Shown one piece after another: positions 39,182 through 52,152 of a stretch of DNA of 64,000 nucleotides. The position numbers were made by a program, and so were the translations under genes. Source of the stretch: Nitrosomonadales bacterium (GTDB taxonomy: Bacteria > Pseudomonadota > Gammaproteobacteria > Burkholderiales > Gallionellaceae); the NCBI GenBank assembly GCA_016214695.1, contig JACRNY010000004.1:346240-410239 (forward strand), given 5' to 3'. Below the pieces are notes generated by a model. The model was given only the letters and a program-made list of their open reading frames with translations. It was not told the DNA's origin and made no database searches. How positions within the stretch are numbered: the stretch's first letter is position 1; the number at the start of each line of letters is the position of its first letter.

Positions 39182-40984
39182 TCAATGTCCTTTGTAGAGT
39201 TCTTCGATCTGCTTGCCGAACATCTCCACCACCTTGTTGCGCTTCAGGCTCAGCTTGGGCGTGAGCAGGCCGTTGTCGATGTTCCAGGGATCGGTCAGCA
39301 GCAGCACGCGATGCACCCTGGCATAGCCGGGGAAACCGCTGATGTTGCGCGCGATGCGCCGCAGCACCTTGGCTTCCACGTTGCTGTCGGTCAGCGATTC
39401 CGGCATGTCGGAGCGCACGCCGACCTTGGCGGCGACCTGCGGCCAGACCACCGGATTGAGCACGGCCAGCGCGACCAGGTAGGGTTTGCCCTCGCCGTAG
39501 ATCATCACCTGGTCGATCAGCGGGTCGTTGAGGATGGCGGCTTCCATATCGGCCGGCGGGATCTTCTCGCCGTTGGACAGCACGATGATCTCCTTCAGAC
39601 GGCCGGTGATATAGATGTGGCCGGTCTCGCTGATGCGCGCGATGTCGCCGGTGTTGAGCCAGCCGTCGGCATCGATCATCGCGCGGGTGGCCTCGGGATT
39701 GTTCCAGTAGCCCATCATCACGTTCGGCCCTTTCACCAGCAGCGCATTCTGCGCGCCCAGCTTCACCTGCACGCCGCGTATCGGCTGGCCGACGCTGTCG
39801 GGGAAGTTGTTCTCCAGTTTGTTGCCGGCCACGATGGGGCTGGTCTCGGTTAACCCGTAGCCCTGCACCACCGGCAGGCCGAGGCCGACGATGAGGTGCG
39901 CGATCTCGGCCGGCAGCGCCGCGCCGCCGCTGACGGCAGTGCGCAAACGCCCGCCGAAACGCGCCAGTATCTTCTTCGCCACCAGCGCATTCAGCAGCGG
40001 CCACAGCAGGAAGGAGAGCTTCCAGCCGCCGCGCCCCTGATCGCGCAGGAAGCGCGCCCAGCCCACCTCCACCGCCAGATGGAACAGCGCGCGCTTGAGC
40101 GGCGAGCCTTCATCCAGCTTGGATTTGATCGCGGCGTTGATGCGCTCGTAGATGCGCGGCACCGAGATGAGGATGGTCGGCTTGATGGTCTGCAGGTCTT
40201 CCGAAAGCAGCGGGATGGAACGCGCATAGGCCACGGTCGCACCGGTCATCACCTGCAGGTAGTAGCCGCAGGTGCGCTCGAAGGTGTGCGACAGCGGCAG
40301 GAAGGACAGCAGCAGGTCGTCGTCGCGCATGGTGAACGTCGCCATCGCATCGAAGGCGTTGGAGAGCATGTTGCTGTGGCTCAGCATCACGCCTTTCGGC
40401 CTGCCGGTGGTACCCGAGGTGTAGATGATGCTGGCCAGCTCGCCGATCGCACAGGGCGGAGCAGCTTTGAGCTCGGCGCTGTCCGGCAGGTAGCGCGCTG
40501 CGGAGGCAAGGCGAGGTTCTTCTGCCTTGAAGTCGTCCAGCGAGATGAAACGCTGCACGCAGCCCATCTGCCCGACCACGTTGCTGAGTTCCTTCCATTG
40601 TTCCGCGGTCTCGAACAGCAGCACCTTGGCCTGCGCATCGTTGACGATGTAGGCGATGTTGTCGGCGCGGTCCACCGTGTACAGCGGCACCACGATGAGG
40701 CCCAGCGACATCGCTGCCTGGTCGAACATCACCCATTGCGGGCAGTTGCGCAGCATCAGCGCCACGCGGTCGCCCTTGACCAGACCTTCCCTGGCCAGCG
40801 CCGCTTGCCAGCGCGCCACCTGCCCGTGCATCTGGCACCAGCTCAGCGACACCCATTCGTTGCGCGGCACATCGAAATAACGGTAGGCCTCCTTGTCCGG
40901 CGTGCGCCGTACCCGCTCGATGAACAAGCCATGCAGGGTGACCGCCTGCGCCGGTGGAATGATATCTTCGTGTTCTGCAGTCAT
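39182..40984 (-). CDS. fadD: long-chain acyl-CoA synthetase
   Basis: AMP-binding acyl-CoA ligase of 600 residues that activates fatty acids at the membrane. The P-loop-like motif IIYTSGTTGRPKGVMLSH is near residue 180, GYGLTETSP near 375, and GWLNTGDIA near 440, with the catalytic-lysine region near the C-terminus. ATG 40984 has a very strong GGGGAGGTG Shine-Dalgarno. Its size and motifs resemble the FAA1/ACSL-type bacterial enzymes. Confidence 0.93.
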   Translation of the reverse strand: MTAEHEDIIPPAQAVTLHGLFIERVRRTPDKEAYRYFDVPRNEWVSLSWCQMHGQVARWQAALAREGLVKGDRVALMLRNCPQWVMFDQAAMSLGLIVVPLYTVDRADNIAYIVNDAQAKVLLFETAEQWKELSNVVGQMGCVQRFISLDDFKAEEPRLASAARYLPDSAELKAAPPCAIGELASIIYTSGTTGRPKGVMLSHSNMLSNAFDAMATFTMRDDDLLLSFLPLSHTFERTCGYYLQVMTGATVAYARSIPLLSEDLQTIKPTILISVPRIYERINAAIKSKLDEGSPLKRALFHLAVEVGWARFLRDQGRGGWKLSFLLWPLLNALVAKKILARFGGRLRTAVSGGAALPAEIAHLIVGLGLPVVQGYGLTETSPIVAGNKLENNFPDSVGQPIRGVQVKLGAQNALLVKGPNVMMGYWNNPEATRAMIDADGWLNTGDIARISETGHIYITGRLKEIIVLSNGEKIPPADMEAAILNDPLIDQVMIYGEGKPYLVALAVLNPVVWPQVAAKVGVRSDMPESLTDSNVEAKVLRRIARNISGFPGYARVHRVLLLTDPWNIDNGLLTPKLSLKRNKVVEMFGKQIEELYKGH

Positions 40985-41004
40985 GTCACACCTCCCCTTC
41001 GTTC

Positions 41005-41835
41005 TTATTGTCCCCGCTCCAGAAACAGGTCGCCGTACAGCTTCTCTCCGGGACTGACGGCATAGTGATCGAGGTTTTTTACACCTGATGCGCGCAAGAC
41101 CTCGTCGTCGATGAAGAAATGACCGCTGAAGGTCCTGCTGTCGCGCAACAGGATGGCATGCGCAGCGTCCGCCATGATGGCCGGCTTGCGCGAGGCGCGC
41201 AGGATCTCGGGCGGAAAGTTGAACTCGATGGCGGCAGTGGCGATGGTGGTGCGCGGCCACAGGCAGTTCACCGCGATGCCGTCGGCGGCGAATTCCTTCG
41301 CCAGCCCCAGCATGACCATGCTCATGCCGTACTTGGAGATGGTGTAAGCCACGTGCGGCGCGAACCATTTTGCTTCCAGGTTCAAAGGCGGCGACAGCGT
41401 GAGGATATGCGGGTTGGCAGCCTTCCTCAGGTGCGGGATGCAGGCTTGCGAAGCGAGGAAGGTGGCGCGCATGTTGACGTCCCACATCAGGTCGAGGCGC
41501 TTGGCAGTGGTCTCCAGCGTCGGCGTGAGGCTGATGGCACTGGCGTTGTTGACCAGCACGTCGATGCCGCCGAAATGCGCGGCAGTCTGTTCGACCGCGG
41601 CCGCGATGGCTGCCTCGTCGCGCACGTCGAGCTGGATGGCCAGCGCCTGCCCGCCCGCCTCCGCCACCTCCTGCGCCACGCTGTGGATGGTGCCGGGCAG
41701 CTTGGGGTGCGGCTCGGTGGTCTTGCCGGTGATGACCACCTTCGCGCCGTCGCGCGCGCAACGCAGGGCGATCTCCCGACCGATACCGCGACTGGAACCG
41801 GTGATGAACACCACCTTGTCGCGCAGGCTGGTCAT
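41005..41835 (-). CDS. short-chain dehydrogenase/reductase (HSDL2-like)
   Basis: NAD(P)-dependent SDR of 276 residues. The cofactor motif ITGSSRGIGREIAL is near residue 11, NNASA near 96, and the catalytic Tyr-x3-Lys is in AYTISKYGMS near 170. It resembles HSDL2-type proteins linked with lipid metabolism. ATG 41835 overlaps the fadE stop by 4 nt (ATGA). It lies between fadE and fadD in the fatty-acid operon, where it may reduce or oxidise a fatty-acyl intermediate. The substrate is not known. Confidence 0.9.
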   Translation of the reverse strand: MTSLRDKVVFITGSSRGIGREIALRCARDGAKVVITGKTTEPHPKLPGTIHSVAQEVAEAGGQALAIQLDVRDEAAIAAAVEQTAAHFGGIDVLVNNASAISLTPTLETTAKRLDLMWDVNMRATFLASQACIPHLRKAANPHILTLSPPLNLEAKWFAPHVAYTISKYGMSMVMLGLAKEFAADGIAVNCLWPRTTIATAAIEFNFPPEILRASRKPAIMADAAHAILLRDSRTFSGHFFIDDEVLRASGVKNLDHYAVSPGEKLYGDLFLERGQ

Positions 41836-44270
41836 CCGTTGGATCTCAGCTGTTCCGGCGCAAAGTCGTCGACCATGATGACCTTGCGCCGCAGCGCATA
41901 GTCGCGCTCCAGCATCAACGCCTGCTCGGCATCGATGAGGCCCTGCTCGCGCGCTTCCACGATCTGCTGCAGTTCCTCGCGCGCCTTGATCTTGCCTTCC
42001 TTGCGCGCTTTCTCCAGCTCGGCCTGCAGCGGTTCGCAGGCCAGTGTGCTGGCGAGCGCCGCTTCCAGTGCGCCGACCGCATCCTTCTCGTCGGGCGAGA
42101 TGTACATGCCCGCGGTCAGGCGGTCGCGCGCGGCGCCGGGTTTGAGCAGGATGGCGGCGACCTGGTGACCGATATGGTCGCTGGGCGGCCTGCGCCATTG
42201 CCCGAGCGGGAAGATCATGGCGCGCAACACCAGCGCGGCGAAACGGTTGGGGAAGTTCTGCAATACGCTGTCGAACGCGATCTGGATGCGATAGAGCCCG
42301 TCCTGCATGCCCCAGTGCAACAGCGGCAGGTCTTCCTCCAGGCGGCCGTCGTCCTCGAAGCGTTTCAGCACGGCGGAGCACAGATACATCTGGCTCAACA
42401 CGTCGCCCAGGCGCGCGGAGAGTTTCTCCTTGCGCTTGAGTCCGCCGCCCAGGACCAGCATGGCGACGTCCGCGGCGAACGCGAACGCAGCCGAGTAACG
42501 CGTCAGCGCCTGATAGTAGCGCTTGGTCGGCTGCGCGGTCGGCACGCCGATGATCAGGCCGCCGGTCAAACCGTACAGCAGACTGCGCACGGCATTGCTG
42601 AGGGTGAAGCTGATATGGCCGAAGAAGGCCGCGTCGAATTCCTGCACCGCGCGCTTGTTGTTCTGGTCCTGCGCCGCGTGGATCTCCTTCAGCACATAAG
42701 GATGCGAACGCACCGCGCCCTGGCCGAAGATGATCAGACTGCGCGTGAGGATGTTGGCGCCTTCCACGGTGATGCCGATGGGCGTCTGCTGGTAGGCGCG
42801 CGCCAGATAGTTGTCGGGTCCGAGGCAGATGCCCTTGCCGCCGTGCACATCCATCGCATCGTTGATGACCATGCGGCCGCGCTCGGTGCAGTGGTATTTG
42901 ACGATGGCGGAGATGACCGAAGGCTTGCCGCCCAGATCCACCGCCTGCGCGGTCATGGTGCGCGCCGCATCCATCACATACAGATGTCCGCCGATGCGCG
43001 TGAGCGCCTCTTCCACGCCCTCGAACTTGCCGACCGGCACATGGAACTGCTTGCGCACGCGCCCGTAAGCGCCGCTGGTGCGTGCTGCCAGCTTGACGCC
43101 GCCGGTGGCACTGGCCGGCAAGGAGATGGAACGGCCAGCCGCCAGACAGTCCATCAGCATGCGCCAGCCCTGGCCGATGCGCATGGTGCCGCCGATGATG
43201 TAGTCCATCGGGATGAACACGTTATTGCCGGTGGTCGGGCCGTTGAGGAAGGCGGAGTTGAGCGGGAAGTGACGGCGCCCCACTTCGACGCCTGGGGTGT
43301 CGACGGGCACCAGCGCCAGCGTGATGCCGCGCGAGACTTCCGCGCCCAGCAGGTTCTGCGGGTCGTAGAGTTTGAATGCCAGGCCGAGCAGCGTCGCCAC
43401 CGGTGCCAGCGTGATGTAGCGCTTCTCCCAGGTGAGGCAGACGCCGAGCACGTTCTTGTGGCCGTTGAAGTCGCCGTAGCACACGGTGCCGTAATCGGGG
43501 ATGGCGCCGGCATCGGAACCGGCGAAGGGACCGGTCAGCGCGAAACACGGCACTTCCCGGCCAGAGGCGAGGCCGCGCAGGTATTTGTCCTTCTGTTCCT
43601 GGGTGCCGTAATGCAGCAGCAGTTCGGCCGGCCCCAGCGAGTTGGGCACCATCACCGTGACCGCCGCGGTGCCGCTGCGCGAAGCCACCTTGGTGATCAC
43701 GGCCGACTGCGCCTGTGCGGAGAATTCCAGACCGCCGTATTCCTTCGGGATGATCATGCCGAAGAAGCCCTTGTCCTTGATGAACTGCCAGGTCTCCGGC
43801 GACAGGTCCTGACGCTTGTGGGTGATGTCCCAGTCATCCAGCATCGCGCACAGCTGCTCGACCTCGTTGTCGAGGAAGGCCTGCTCTTCGTTGCTGAGTC
43901 CGCTCTTGGGCAACGCCAGCAACTGCTTCCAGTGCGGGTTGCCGCTGAACAGTTCGCCGTCCCAGCCGACGGTGCCGGCGTCGAGCGCCTCCTGCTCGGT
44001 CTGCGAGACCTGCGGCAATATCTTGCGGAAGATGCTGAGGATGAAGCTGCTGACCAACAGACGGCGCAAGGCCGGGATGCCGAAGAGTGCGACGATGGCG
44101 GCCAGTGTGAGGTAGATCGCCTGCAGCGCCTCGTCGGAAAGGCGGCTGTCCAGCGCCACGATGGGAACGACCAGCGCGACCATCCCGATCAACCATCCCC
44201 ATATGGATGCGCGGAAGAACGCCAGACCGAGAATGACCGCCAGGACCACCACAGCCATGAATATTGACAT
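41832..44270 (-). CDS. fadE: FadE-type acyl-CoA dehydrogenase
   Basis: A large membrane-anchored acyl-CoA dehydrogenase (812 residues, like E. coli FadE). It catalyses the first oxidation of beta-oxidation with FAD. Two or three N-terminal hydrophobic helices (about 1-75) precede the dehydrogenase domain. PKEYGG and FALTGPFAGSDAG lie in the substrate/FAD region, and the catalytic Glu is in GITVEGANILTRSL near 505. ATG 44270 has a GAGGAG Shine-Dalgarno. It is the first gene of the fad operon, behind a good promoter. Confidence 0.95.
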   Translation of the reverse strand: MSIFMAVVVLAVILGLAFFRASIWGWLIGMVALVVPIVALDSRLSDEALQAIYLTLAAIVALFGIPALRRLLVSSFILSIFRKILPQVSQTEQEALDAGTVGWDGELFSGNPHWKQLLALPKSGLSNEEQAFLDNEVEQLCAMLDDWDITHKRQDLSPETWQFIKDKGFFGMIIPKEYGGLEFSAQAQSAVITKVASRSGTAAVTVMVPNSLGPAELLLHYGTQEQKDKYLRGLASGREVPCFALTGPFAGSDAGAIPDYGTVCYGDFNGHKNVLGVCLTWEKRYITLAPVATLLGLAFKLYDPQNLLGAEVSRGITLALVPVDTPGVEVGRRHFPLNSAFLNGPTTGNNVFIPMDYIIGGTMRIGQGWRMLMDCLAAGRSISLPASATGGVKLAARTSGAYGRVRKQFHVPVGKFEGVEEALTRIGGHLYVMDAARTMTAQAVDLGGKPSVISAIVKYHCTERGRMVINDAMDVHGGKGICLGPDNYLARAYQQTPIGITVEGANILTRSLIIFGQGAVRSHPYVLKEIHAAQDQNNKRAVQEFDAAFFGHISFTLSNAVRSLLYGLTGGLIIGVPTAQPTKRYYQALTRYSAAFAFAADVAMLVLGGGLKRKEKLSARLGDVLSQMYLCSAVLKRFEDDGRLEEDLPLLHWGMQDGLYRIQIAFDSVLQNFPNRFAALVLRAMIFPLGQWRRPPSDHIGHQVAAILLKPGAARDRLTAGMYISPDEKDAVGALEAALASTLACEPLQAELEKARKEGKIKAREELQQIVEAREQGLIDAEQALMLERDYALRRKVIMVDDFAPEQLRSNG

Positions 44271-44309
44271 TCTTATTCTCCTCAGTAGGTTCTGTTGTGG
44301 ATGGGACGA

Positions 44310-44338
44310 ACTTTAACGCCAGTGCGACACGCTGACAA
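44310..44338 (-). promoter_or_regulatory. promoter of the fatty-acid degradation operon
   Basis: On the minus strand, TTGTCA (44338-44333) and TAAAGT (44315-44310) are separated by 17 nt, about 40 nt before the fadE ATG. Confidence 0.6.
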
Positions 44339-44348
44339 TGGATAAATT

Positions 44349-44367
44349 CCACACACTCCACGTGTGG
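44349..44367. promoter_or_regulatory. inverted repeat upstream of the fadE promoter
   Basis: CCACAC (44349-44354) and GTGTGG (44362-44367) form a 6-bp inverted repeat about 10 bp upstream of the -35 hexamer. It is a candidate operator for fadE or for the divergent metal operon. The regulator cannot be named. Confidence 0.4.
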
Positions 44368-44420
44368 TCGCGCATATCGGCATGATTGACTATCTGACAC
44401 CACTTTGACACACTGCAGCC

Positions 44421-44804
44421 ATGTCGAAACTGTCCAGAAAACTCGTTGCCGTACTGATGCTGCTGTGGCTGCCGCTCTCCGGCACGAGCGCGCTCGCGGC
44501 ATCGATCTCCATGCAGCTGCAGCACGGCGGATGCACCGAGTCCGCTGTCATGCAGACGTTGGCGCACGAGGACATGGCTGCACATCACCAGCATCACGAG
44601 CAGGCTCCCGCCGCAGCGGACGAACAAGACACCTCCTGCAACAGTTGCGGCGTCTGCCACCTGGCCTGCACCGGCTACCTGGCGGTGCCAAGCGCCGAAA
44701 TGCTTGCCGCACAAACGACTGCGCTTGAATCGACACCCTATCTCGTGGCCTTCCACTCCCGCACCTCCGCTCCGCTGGTTCCGCCTCCCCTCGTTCGCGC
44801 CTGA
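44421..44804 (+). CDS. small secreted Cys/His-rich protein (DUF2946-like)
   Basis: A 127-residue exported protein. It has a signal peptide (about 1-27, ending ALAAS), a His-rich segment (HEDMAAHHQHHEQ, about 49-61), a Cys cluster CNSCGVCHLACTGYL (about 73-87) and a hydrophobic C-terminal portion. Such proteins often lie directly upstream of Cu/Ag RND operons and look like periplasmic metal binders. It probably heads the cus operon. The function is inferred from composition and position. Confidence 0.75.
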   Translation: MSKLSRKLVAVLMLLWLPLSGTSALAASISMQLQHGGCTESAVMQTLAHEDMAAHHQHHEQAPAAADEQDTSCNSCGVCHLACTGYLAVPSAEMLAAQTTALESTPYLVAFHSRTSAPLVPPPLVRA

Positions 44805-44902
44805 GCGGGACGAGTCCGTCTGCAGTTTCCATAGCCTGATTCTCCCGCACCGTTCGACGGCTATTTTCGGCCGTCCGATTGCCATGCAACAGGATGCGGA
44901 AC

Positions 44903-46162
44903 ATGAAAACACCTTTATCAATTTTCACCCTGCTATGCGCGTTCTGGCTCTCACCCGCCGGAGCCGCTGAGCCGCTGGGCAGCGACCTCGACGGACTGCT
45001 GGAATATGCACGCGAGCACAATCCGGAACTGGCCGCCACACGCTTCGAGGCTGTGGCCGCGCAACAACGCACAGAAGCCTCCGATGCCCTGCCCGACCCG
45101 GTGCTGCGCACCGAGTTGATGGACATCACCAACGAAGGTTCGACCGGCGCGCGCCTGTTGCCCTCGCAGGTAGGCGGCACGCGTTATCTGCTGATGCAGA
45201 GCGTGCCCTGGTACGGCAAGCGCGAGTTGCAGCGCGAGGCCGCCGCTGCCGGTGCGGCGCAGGCCGACGGCCAGGTCGCCGCCAGCTGGGCCGAACTGGC
45301 GAACCGCATCAAGGCGGCCTACGCCATGCACTATTACGCCACTGCCAGCGAGCGGCTGGTGCAGCAGTCGCTGGGCTTGCTCGACGACATGGAACAGATC
45401 GTGCAGACGCGCTATGCCAACGGCCTCGGCAGCCAGCAGGAGGCGATCCGTGTGCAGATCGAGAAGACCATGCTGAAGAGCGAACTGATCGCGCTGCAGA
45501 ACGAACACCACCATACCTTCGCCAGACTGAACACCCTGCTTTCGCGCCCCGCCAGCGCGGCACTGGCGGAGCCGCTGCGTTTGCGCCCGCTGCCCGCTGC
45601 CGCGAAGCTGGACGAACAGGCCTTGCTGGAACGCCTGCAGGCGCGCAACCCGCAACTGCAGATCGCCGATGCCGGCATCCGCTCGGCCGAGACGAAGCGC
45701 GAGCTGGCCTATGCCAACCGCTATCCCGATCTCACCTTGGGCGTGGCGCCCACCCAGTCCGGCAACGCGGTGAAGACCTGGGACCTGATGTTCGAGATCA
45801 ACATCCCGCTGCAGCGCTCCTCGCGCCGTGCACAGGAGCGCGAAGCCGAAGCGATGCTGTCCGCCTCCGCCGCACGCAAGACGGCGCTGCTCGACCAGAC
45901 CCGTGCCGACCTGTCGGAGAACCTCGCCGCGCTGGAAGCCGCGCGCCAGACCGAAGCGCTGATCATCACGCGCTTGCTGCCGCAGGCGGACCTCACTTAT
46001 CAGTCCGCGCTGGCCGGCTATGAGAACGGCAAGGTGGACTTCGCCATGCTGATCGAAGCACAGCGCCAGATCCTCAAAGCGCGCCAGCAGCAGCTGCAGG
46101 TACAGATGGACATGCAGCTGCGCCTGGCCGATATCGAAAGACTATTGGGAGAAGAACTATGA
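44903..46162 (+). CDS. cusC: outer membrane factor (TolC family) of the Cu/Ag efflux system
   Basis: A 419-residue OEP/TolC-type protein with a signal peptide (about 1-22, ending AGAAE) and the two repeated coiled-coil halves (about 30-215 and 235-415). Characteristic stretches are LEYAREHNPELAATRFEA and LEYAREHNPEL-like ANRYPDLTLGVAP. The start is ATG 44903, where the signal peptide begins. It ends overlapping cusB by 4 nt (ATGA). It would form the outer-membrane exit duct for CusA. Confidence 0.88.
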   Translation: MKTPLSIFTLLCAFWLSPAGAAEPLGSDLDGLLEYAREHNPELAATRFEAVAAQQRTEASDALPDPVLRTELMDITNEGSTGARLLPSQVGGTRYLLMQSVPWYGKRELQREAAAAGAAQADGQVAASWAELANRIKAAYAMHYYATASERLVQQSLGLLDDMEQIVQTRYANGLGSQQEAIRVQIEKTMLKSELIALQNEHHHTFARLNTLLSRPASAALAEPLRLRPLPAAAKLDEQALLERLQARNPQLQIADAGIRSAETKRELAYANRYPDLTLGVAPTQSGNAVKTWDLMFEINIPLQRSSRRAQEREAEAMLSASAARKTALLDQTRADLSENLAALEAARQTEALIITRLLPQADLTYQSALAGYENGKVDFAMLIEAQRQILKARQQQLQVQMDMQLRLADIERLLGEEL

Positions 46163-47664
46163 GCAATCTCGTCAAAGCCATACTGGTCGCGCTGCTGCTG
46201 TCGGCCGTGGCGGCAACCGGATACTGGTATGGAACAACCAGTGCCGAGTTCCGAGTCCCGAGTGCCGAGGGAAAGGCAGAGCGCAAGCTGCTTTATTACC
46301 GCAACCCGATGGGTCTGCCGGACACCTCGCCGGTGCCCAAGAAAGACGCGATGGGCATGGATTATGTAGCGGTGTATGAGGGCGAAGAGCCGTCCTCCGC
46401 CGTCGTCAGCATCAGCACCGACAAGATCCAGAAGCTGGGGGTAAGGAGCGAGGCGGCAGCGCTGCGCGAACTGAACGCGACGCTGCGCGCGACCGGCCGC
46501 ATCGAGATCGACGAGCGCCGCCTGCATACCATCGCGCCGAAATTCGAGGGCTGGGTGGAGCGCCTGTACGTGAACACCACCGGACAGGCGGTAGGCAAGG
46601 GACAGGCGCTGTTCGATGTGTACAGCCCCGAGCTGCTCTCGGCGCAGCGCGAACATGCGCTGGCCGTGCAGGGATTGGCGGCATTGAAGGATGCCGACGC
46701 CGAAGCGAAACAGAGCATGCAGCGATTGGTCGATGCCGGCGCCGCGCGCCTGAAGAACTGGAACATGGCGGGCACGGATAGCGCGCAGGGCATCACCTTC
46801 CGCGCACCGGCGAACGGCATCGTGATCGAGAAGAAGGCCGTGCAGGGCATGCGCTTCATGCCCGGCGAGATGCTGTACCAGATCGCCGACCTGTCCTCGG
46901 TGTGGGTCATCGCCGAGGTAGCGGAACGCGATATCGGGCAGGTGCAAAAGGGCGCGAAAGCCAGGGTGACAGTCGATGCCGGGCCGGAGCGCGTGTTCGA
47001 GGGACGGGTCGATTTCATCTACCCGACACTGAACGAGGCGACGCGCACGGTGCAGGTACGCATACAGGTCGCCAATCCGGGCGGTCTGCTCAAGCCCGCC
47101 ATGTACGCGCAGGTGCACATCGATGCCGGCAAGGGTGGCAAGGTGCTGACCGTGCCGGACTCGGCGGTGATCGACAGCGGTACACGCCAGGTCGTTCTGG
47201 TACGGCTGGCGGAAGGACGCTTCGCGCCGCGCACGGTCACGCTGGGTAGTCGCAGCGACGACCATGTCGAAATCGTTTCAGGGATCACCGAGGGCGAACA
47301 GGTGGTCACCTCCGCCAACTTCCTGATCGATGCGGAGAGCAACCTGAAAGCGGCGCTGAGAGGTATGGGCGATGTACCCCAAGGCACCCTCACCCCAACC
47401 CTCTCCCAGGGGGAGAGGGGGAAGCAAGTTGGGCATCAGGCGCAAGGCATGCTCGAAGCCGTCAACGCTGACGGCACCGTGAGCATCACACACGATCCCA
47501 TCCCCGCGCTCAAGTGGCCATCCATGACCATGGACTTCGCGCTGGCGAATCCGTCGCTGGCGGCCAATATCAAGCCGGGCAGTGCCATCGAGTTCGAGAT
47601 CGTCGAGCGCGGCGAGGGTGAATGGGTGGTCACAAAACTGCAAGTGCAACACAAGGGGCACTGA
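46159..47664 (+). CDS. cusB: RND periplasmic adaptor with C-terminal CusF-like domain
   Basis: Membrane-fusion protein of 501 residues linking CusA and CusC. A membrane anchor (about 5-25) is followed by a heavy-metal-binding segment (YYRNPMGLPDTSPVPKKDAMGMDY, Met-rich), barrel-sandwich and helical-hairpin regions (about 110-220), and a beta-barrel (about 235-385). Residues about 410-421 are the translation of a palindromic repeat. A CusF-like domain then follows, with H-D-P-I-P-A-L-K-W-P-S-M-T-M, carrying the Cu(I)/Ag(I) His, Trp and Met ligands. The extra CusF domain is found in some relatives. Confidence 0.93.
   Translation: MSNLVKAILVALLLSAVAATGYWYGTTSAEFRVPSAEGKAERKLLYYRNPMGLPDTSPVPKKDAMGMDYVAVYEGEEPSSAVVSISTDKIQKLGVRSEAAALRELNATLRATGRIEIDERRLHTIAPKFEGWVERLYVNTTGQAVGKGQALFDVYSPELLSAQREHALAVQGLAALKDADAEAKQSMQRLVDAGAARLKNWNMAGTDSAQGITFRAPANGIVIEKKAVQGMRFMPGEMLYQIADLSSVWVIAEVAERDIGQVQKGAKARVTVDAGPERVFEGRVDFIYPTLNEATRTVQVRIQVANPGGLLKPAMYAQVHIDAGKGGKVLTVPDSAVIDSGTRQVVLVRLAEGRFAPRTVTLGSRSDDHVEIVSGITEGEQVVTSANFLIDAESNLKAALRGMGDVPQGTLTPTLSQGERGKQVGHQAQGMLEAVNADGTVSITHDPIPALKWPSMTMDFALANPSLAANIKPGSAIEFEIVERGEGEWVVTKLQVQHKGH
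47387..47419. repeat. palindromic repeat inserted in frame in cusB
   Basis: CCCTCACCCCAACCCTCTCCC, a 2-nt loop and GGGGGAGAGGG. It is translated as LTPTLSQGERG, exactly in the linker before the CusF-like domain. Confidence 0.85.
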
Positions 47665-47665
47665 C

Positions 47666-51006
<3,341 letters not shown>

Positions 51007-51010
<4 letters not shown>

Positions 51011-51345
51011 GCAAACTCACTATCGCAATCTTGTCCGCATTGCTGGCACACAGCGGCACGGCAGTCGCCGCCTCGCACGAACATCACGACATGTCCTCAC
51101 ATCAGACCCGGCTGAGCGCCGCCACCTATTCAAGCGTCGGCGTGGTGAAAGCGATCAATACACAGGACGCCAAGGTGCAGGTCGCCCACGAACCCATCGC
51201 CGAACTGGGCTGGCCCGCGATGAACATGTGGTTCGCGTTGAAAACTCCCCTTCCGCGGGACATCAAGGTCGGCGATCACGTGCGCTTCGAGATGATGCAG
51301 GAAAGCAATAAGCAATGGGTGATCGTCAAGATCGGGAGGAAGTGA
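51007..51345 (+). CDS. cusF: periplasmic Cu/Ag-binding chaperone, CusF-like
   Basis: A 112-residue exported protein with a signal peptide (about 1-21, ending AVAAS), a His/Met segment (HEHHDMSSH) and a CusF OB-fold domain. The metal site is V-A-H-E-P-I-A-E-L-G-W-P-A-M-N-M, which has the His, Trp and two Met ligands of CusF. ATG 51007 overlaps the cusA stop by 4 nt. It would deliver Cu(I)/Ag(I) to the adaptor or pump. Confidence 0.92.
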
Positions 51346-51380
51346 CCCTCGCGGGCGGCTTTCGTAAAGGAATGCGCTGC

Positions 51381-52028
51381 CTAGTTGCCGACCGCCCATT
51401 CCGCGACGCCTTCGCGCAGATGGACAGCCGAGTAACCTTCCTGCTGGAGCAAGGCGACAGCATCGACTGCCAGCAGGCAGTAGGGACCGCGGCAGTAGGC
51501 GACGATGGCGCGATCCTTGGGCAGCTCTCCGAGACGCTGGCGCAGTTCCTCCAGCGGAATCGATCGGGCGAAAGGCAGATGCGCGTTCAGATATTCTTCC
51601 GAAGGCCTGACATCGAGCACCACCACCTCGCCCTTGCGCGCGGCTTTCATCAGACTGTCGCGGTCGCTGGGCACCAGATCGCCGGGCTGTGAGGCGATCT
51701 TCTGCAGTGCCAGCTGCAATTCGATCAGGCGTTCCTCGGCCAGGGTGTGGACCTGCACCCACAGATCGGCCACCGATTTGTCGGCGAGACGGTAGTGGAT
51801 GTTCTTGCCCTGGCGCTCGGTCTCGACCAGATGCGCCATGCGCAACTCACGCAGATGCGCGCTGGCCAGCTTCACGCTGATGGAAGCCTCGTTCGCCAGC
51901 GTCTCCACCGTCTTTTCACCCTGACAGAGCAATTCGATCAGTTCCAGACGCTTCGGGCTGGAAAAGACCTTGCCCACCCGTGCCACTTGTTCATACAGCA
52001 GGTCCTTGATCTTGCGTGCGTTCTTCAT
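51381..52028 (-). CDS. ArsR-family regulator fused to a rhodanese domain
   Basis: A 215-residue two-domain regulator. An ArsR-type winged helix (about 15-90, with KRLELIELLCQGEKTVETLA and KLASAHLRELRMAHLV) is joined to a rhodanese domain (about 105-215) whose active-site loop is CRGPYC, with the sulfur-accepting Cys intact. Such fusions are plausible persulfide sensors. It is divergent from the DsrE/persulfide-dioxygenase genes, whose promoter it probably controls. The start is ATG 52028; a longer form from 52067 is possible. Confidence 0.9.
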   Translation of the reverse strand: MKNARKIKDLLYEQVARVGKVFSSPKRLELIELLCQGEKTVETLANEASISVKLASAHLRELRMAHLVETERQGKNIHYRLADKSVADLWVQVHTLAEERLIELQLALQKIASQPGDLVPSDRDSLMKAARKGEVVVLDVRPSEEYLNAHLPFARSIPLEELRQRLGELPKDRAIVAYCRGPYCLLAVDAVALLQQEGYSAVHLREGVAEWAVGN

Positions 52029-52078
52029 CTTATCAATCCATTGAATGGTGGAATGTACGGCATCCACTCTAATTCATC

Positions 52079-52108
52079 TTGACATCAATTAACAGCCGGT
52101 GCTCTAAT
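52079..52108 (+). promoter_or_regulatory. promoter of the sulfur/persulfide operon
   Basis: Consensus TTGACA (52079-52084) and TCTAAT (52103-52108) are separated by 18 nt, about 45 nt before the DsrE ATG. Confidence 0.65.
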
Positions 52109-52111
52109 CAT

Positions 52112-52127
52112 TCCAATACTTCTTGGA
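52112..52127. promoter_or_regulatory. candidate operator of the ArsR-rhodanese regulator
   Basis: The inverted repeat TCCAA-N6-TTGGA lies at the predicted transcription start of the DsrE operon. A second short palindrome, CCATTGAATGG (52038-52048), lies near the regulator's own start. Their positions suit autoregulation plus repression of the operon. This is an inference. Confidence 0.5.
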
Positions 52128-52152
52128 TTGTTTGTCAACTCGGGAGATCGCC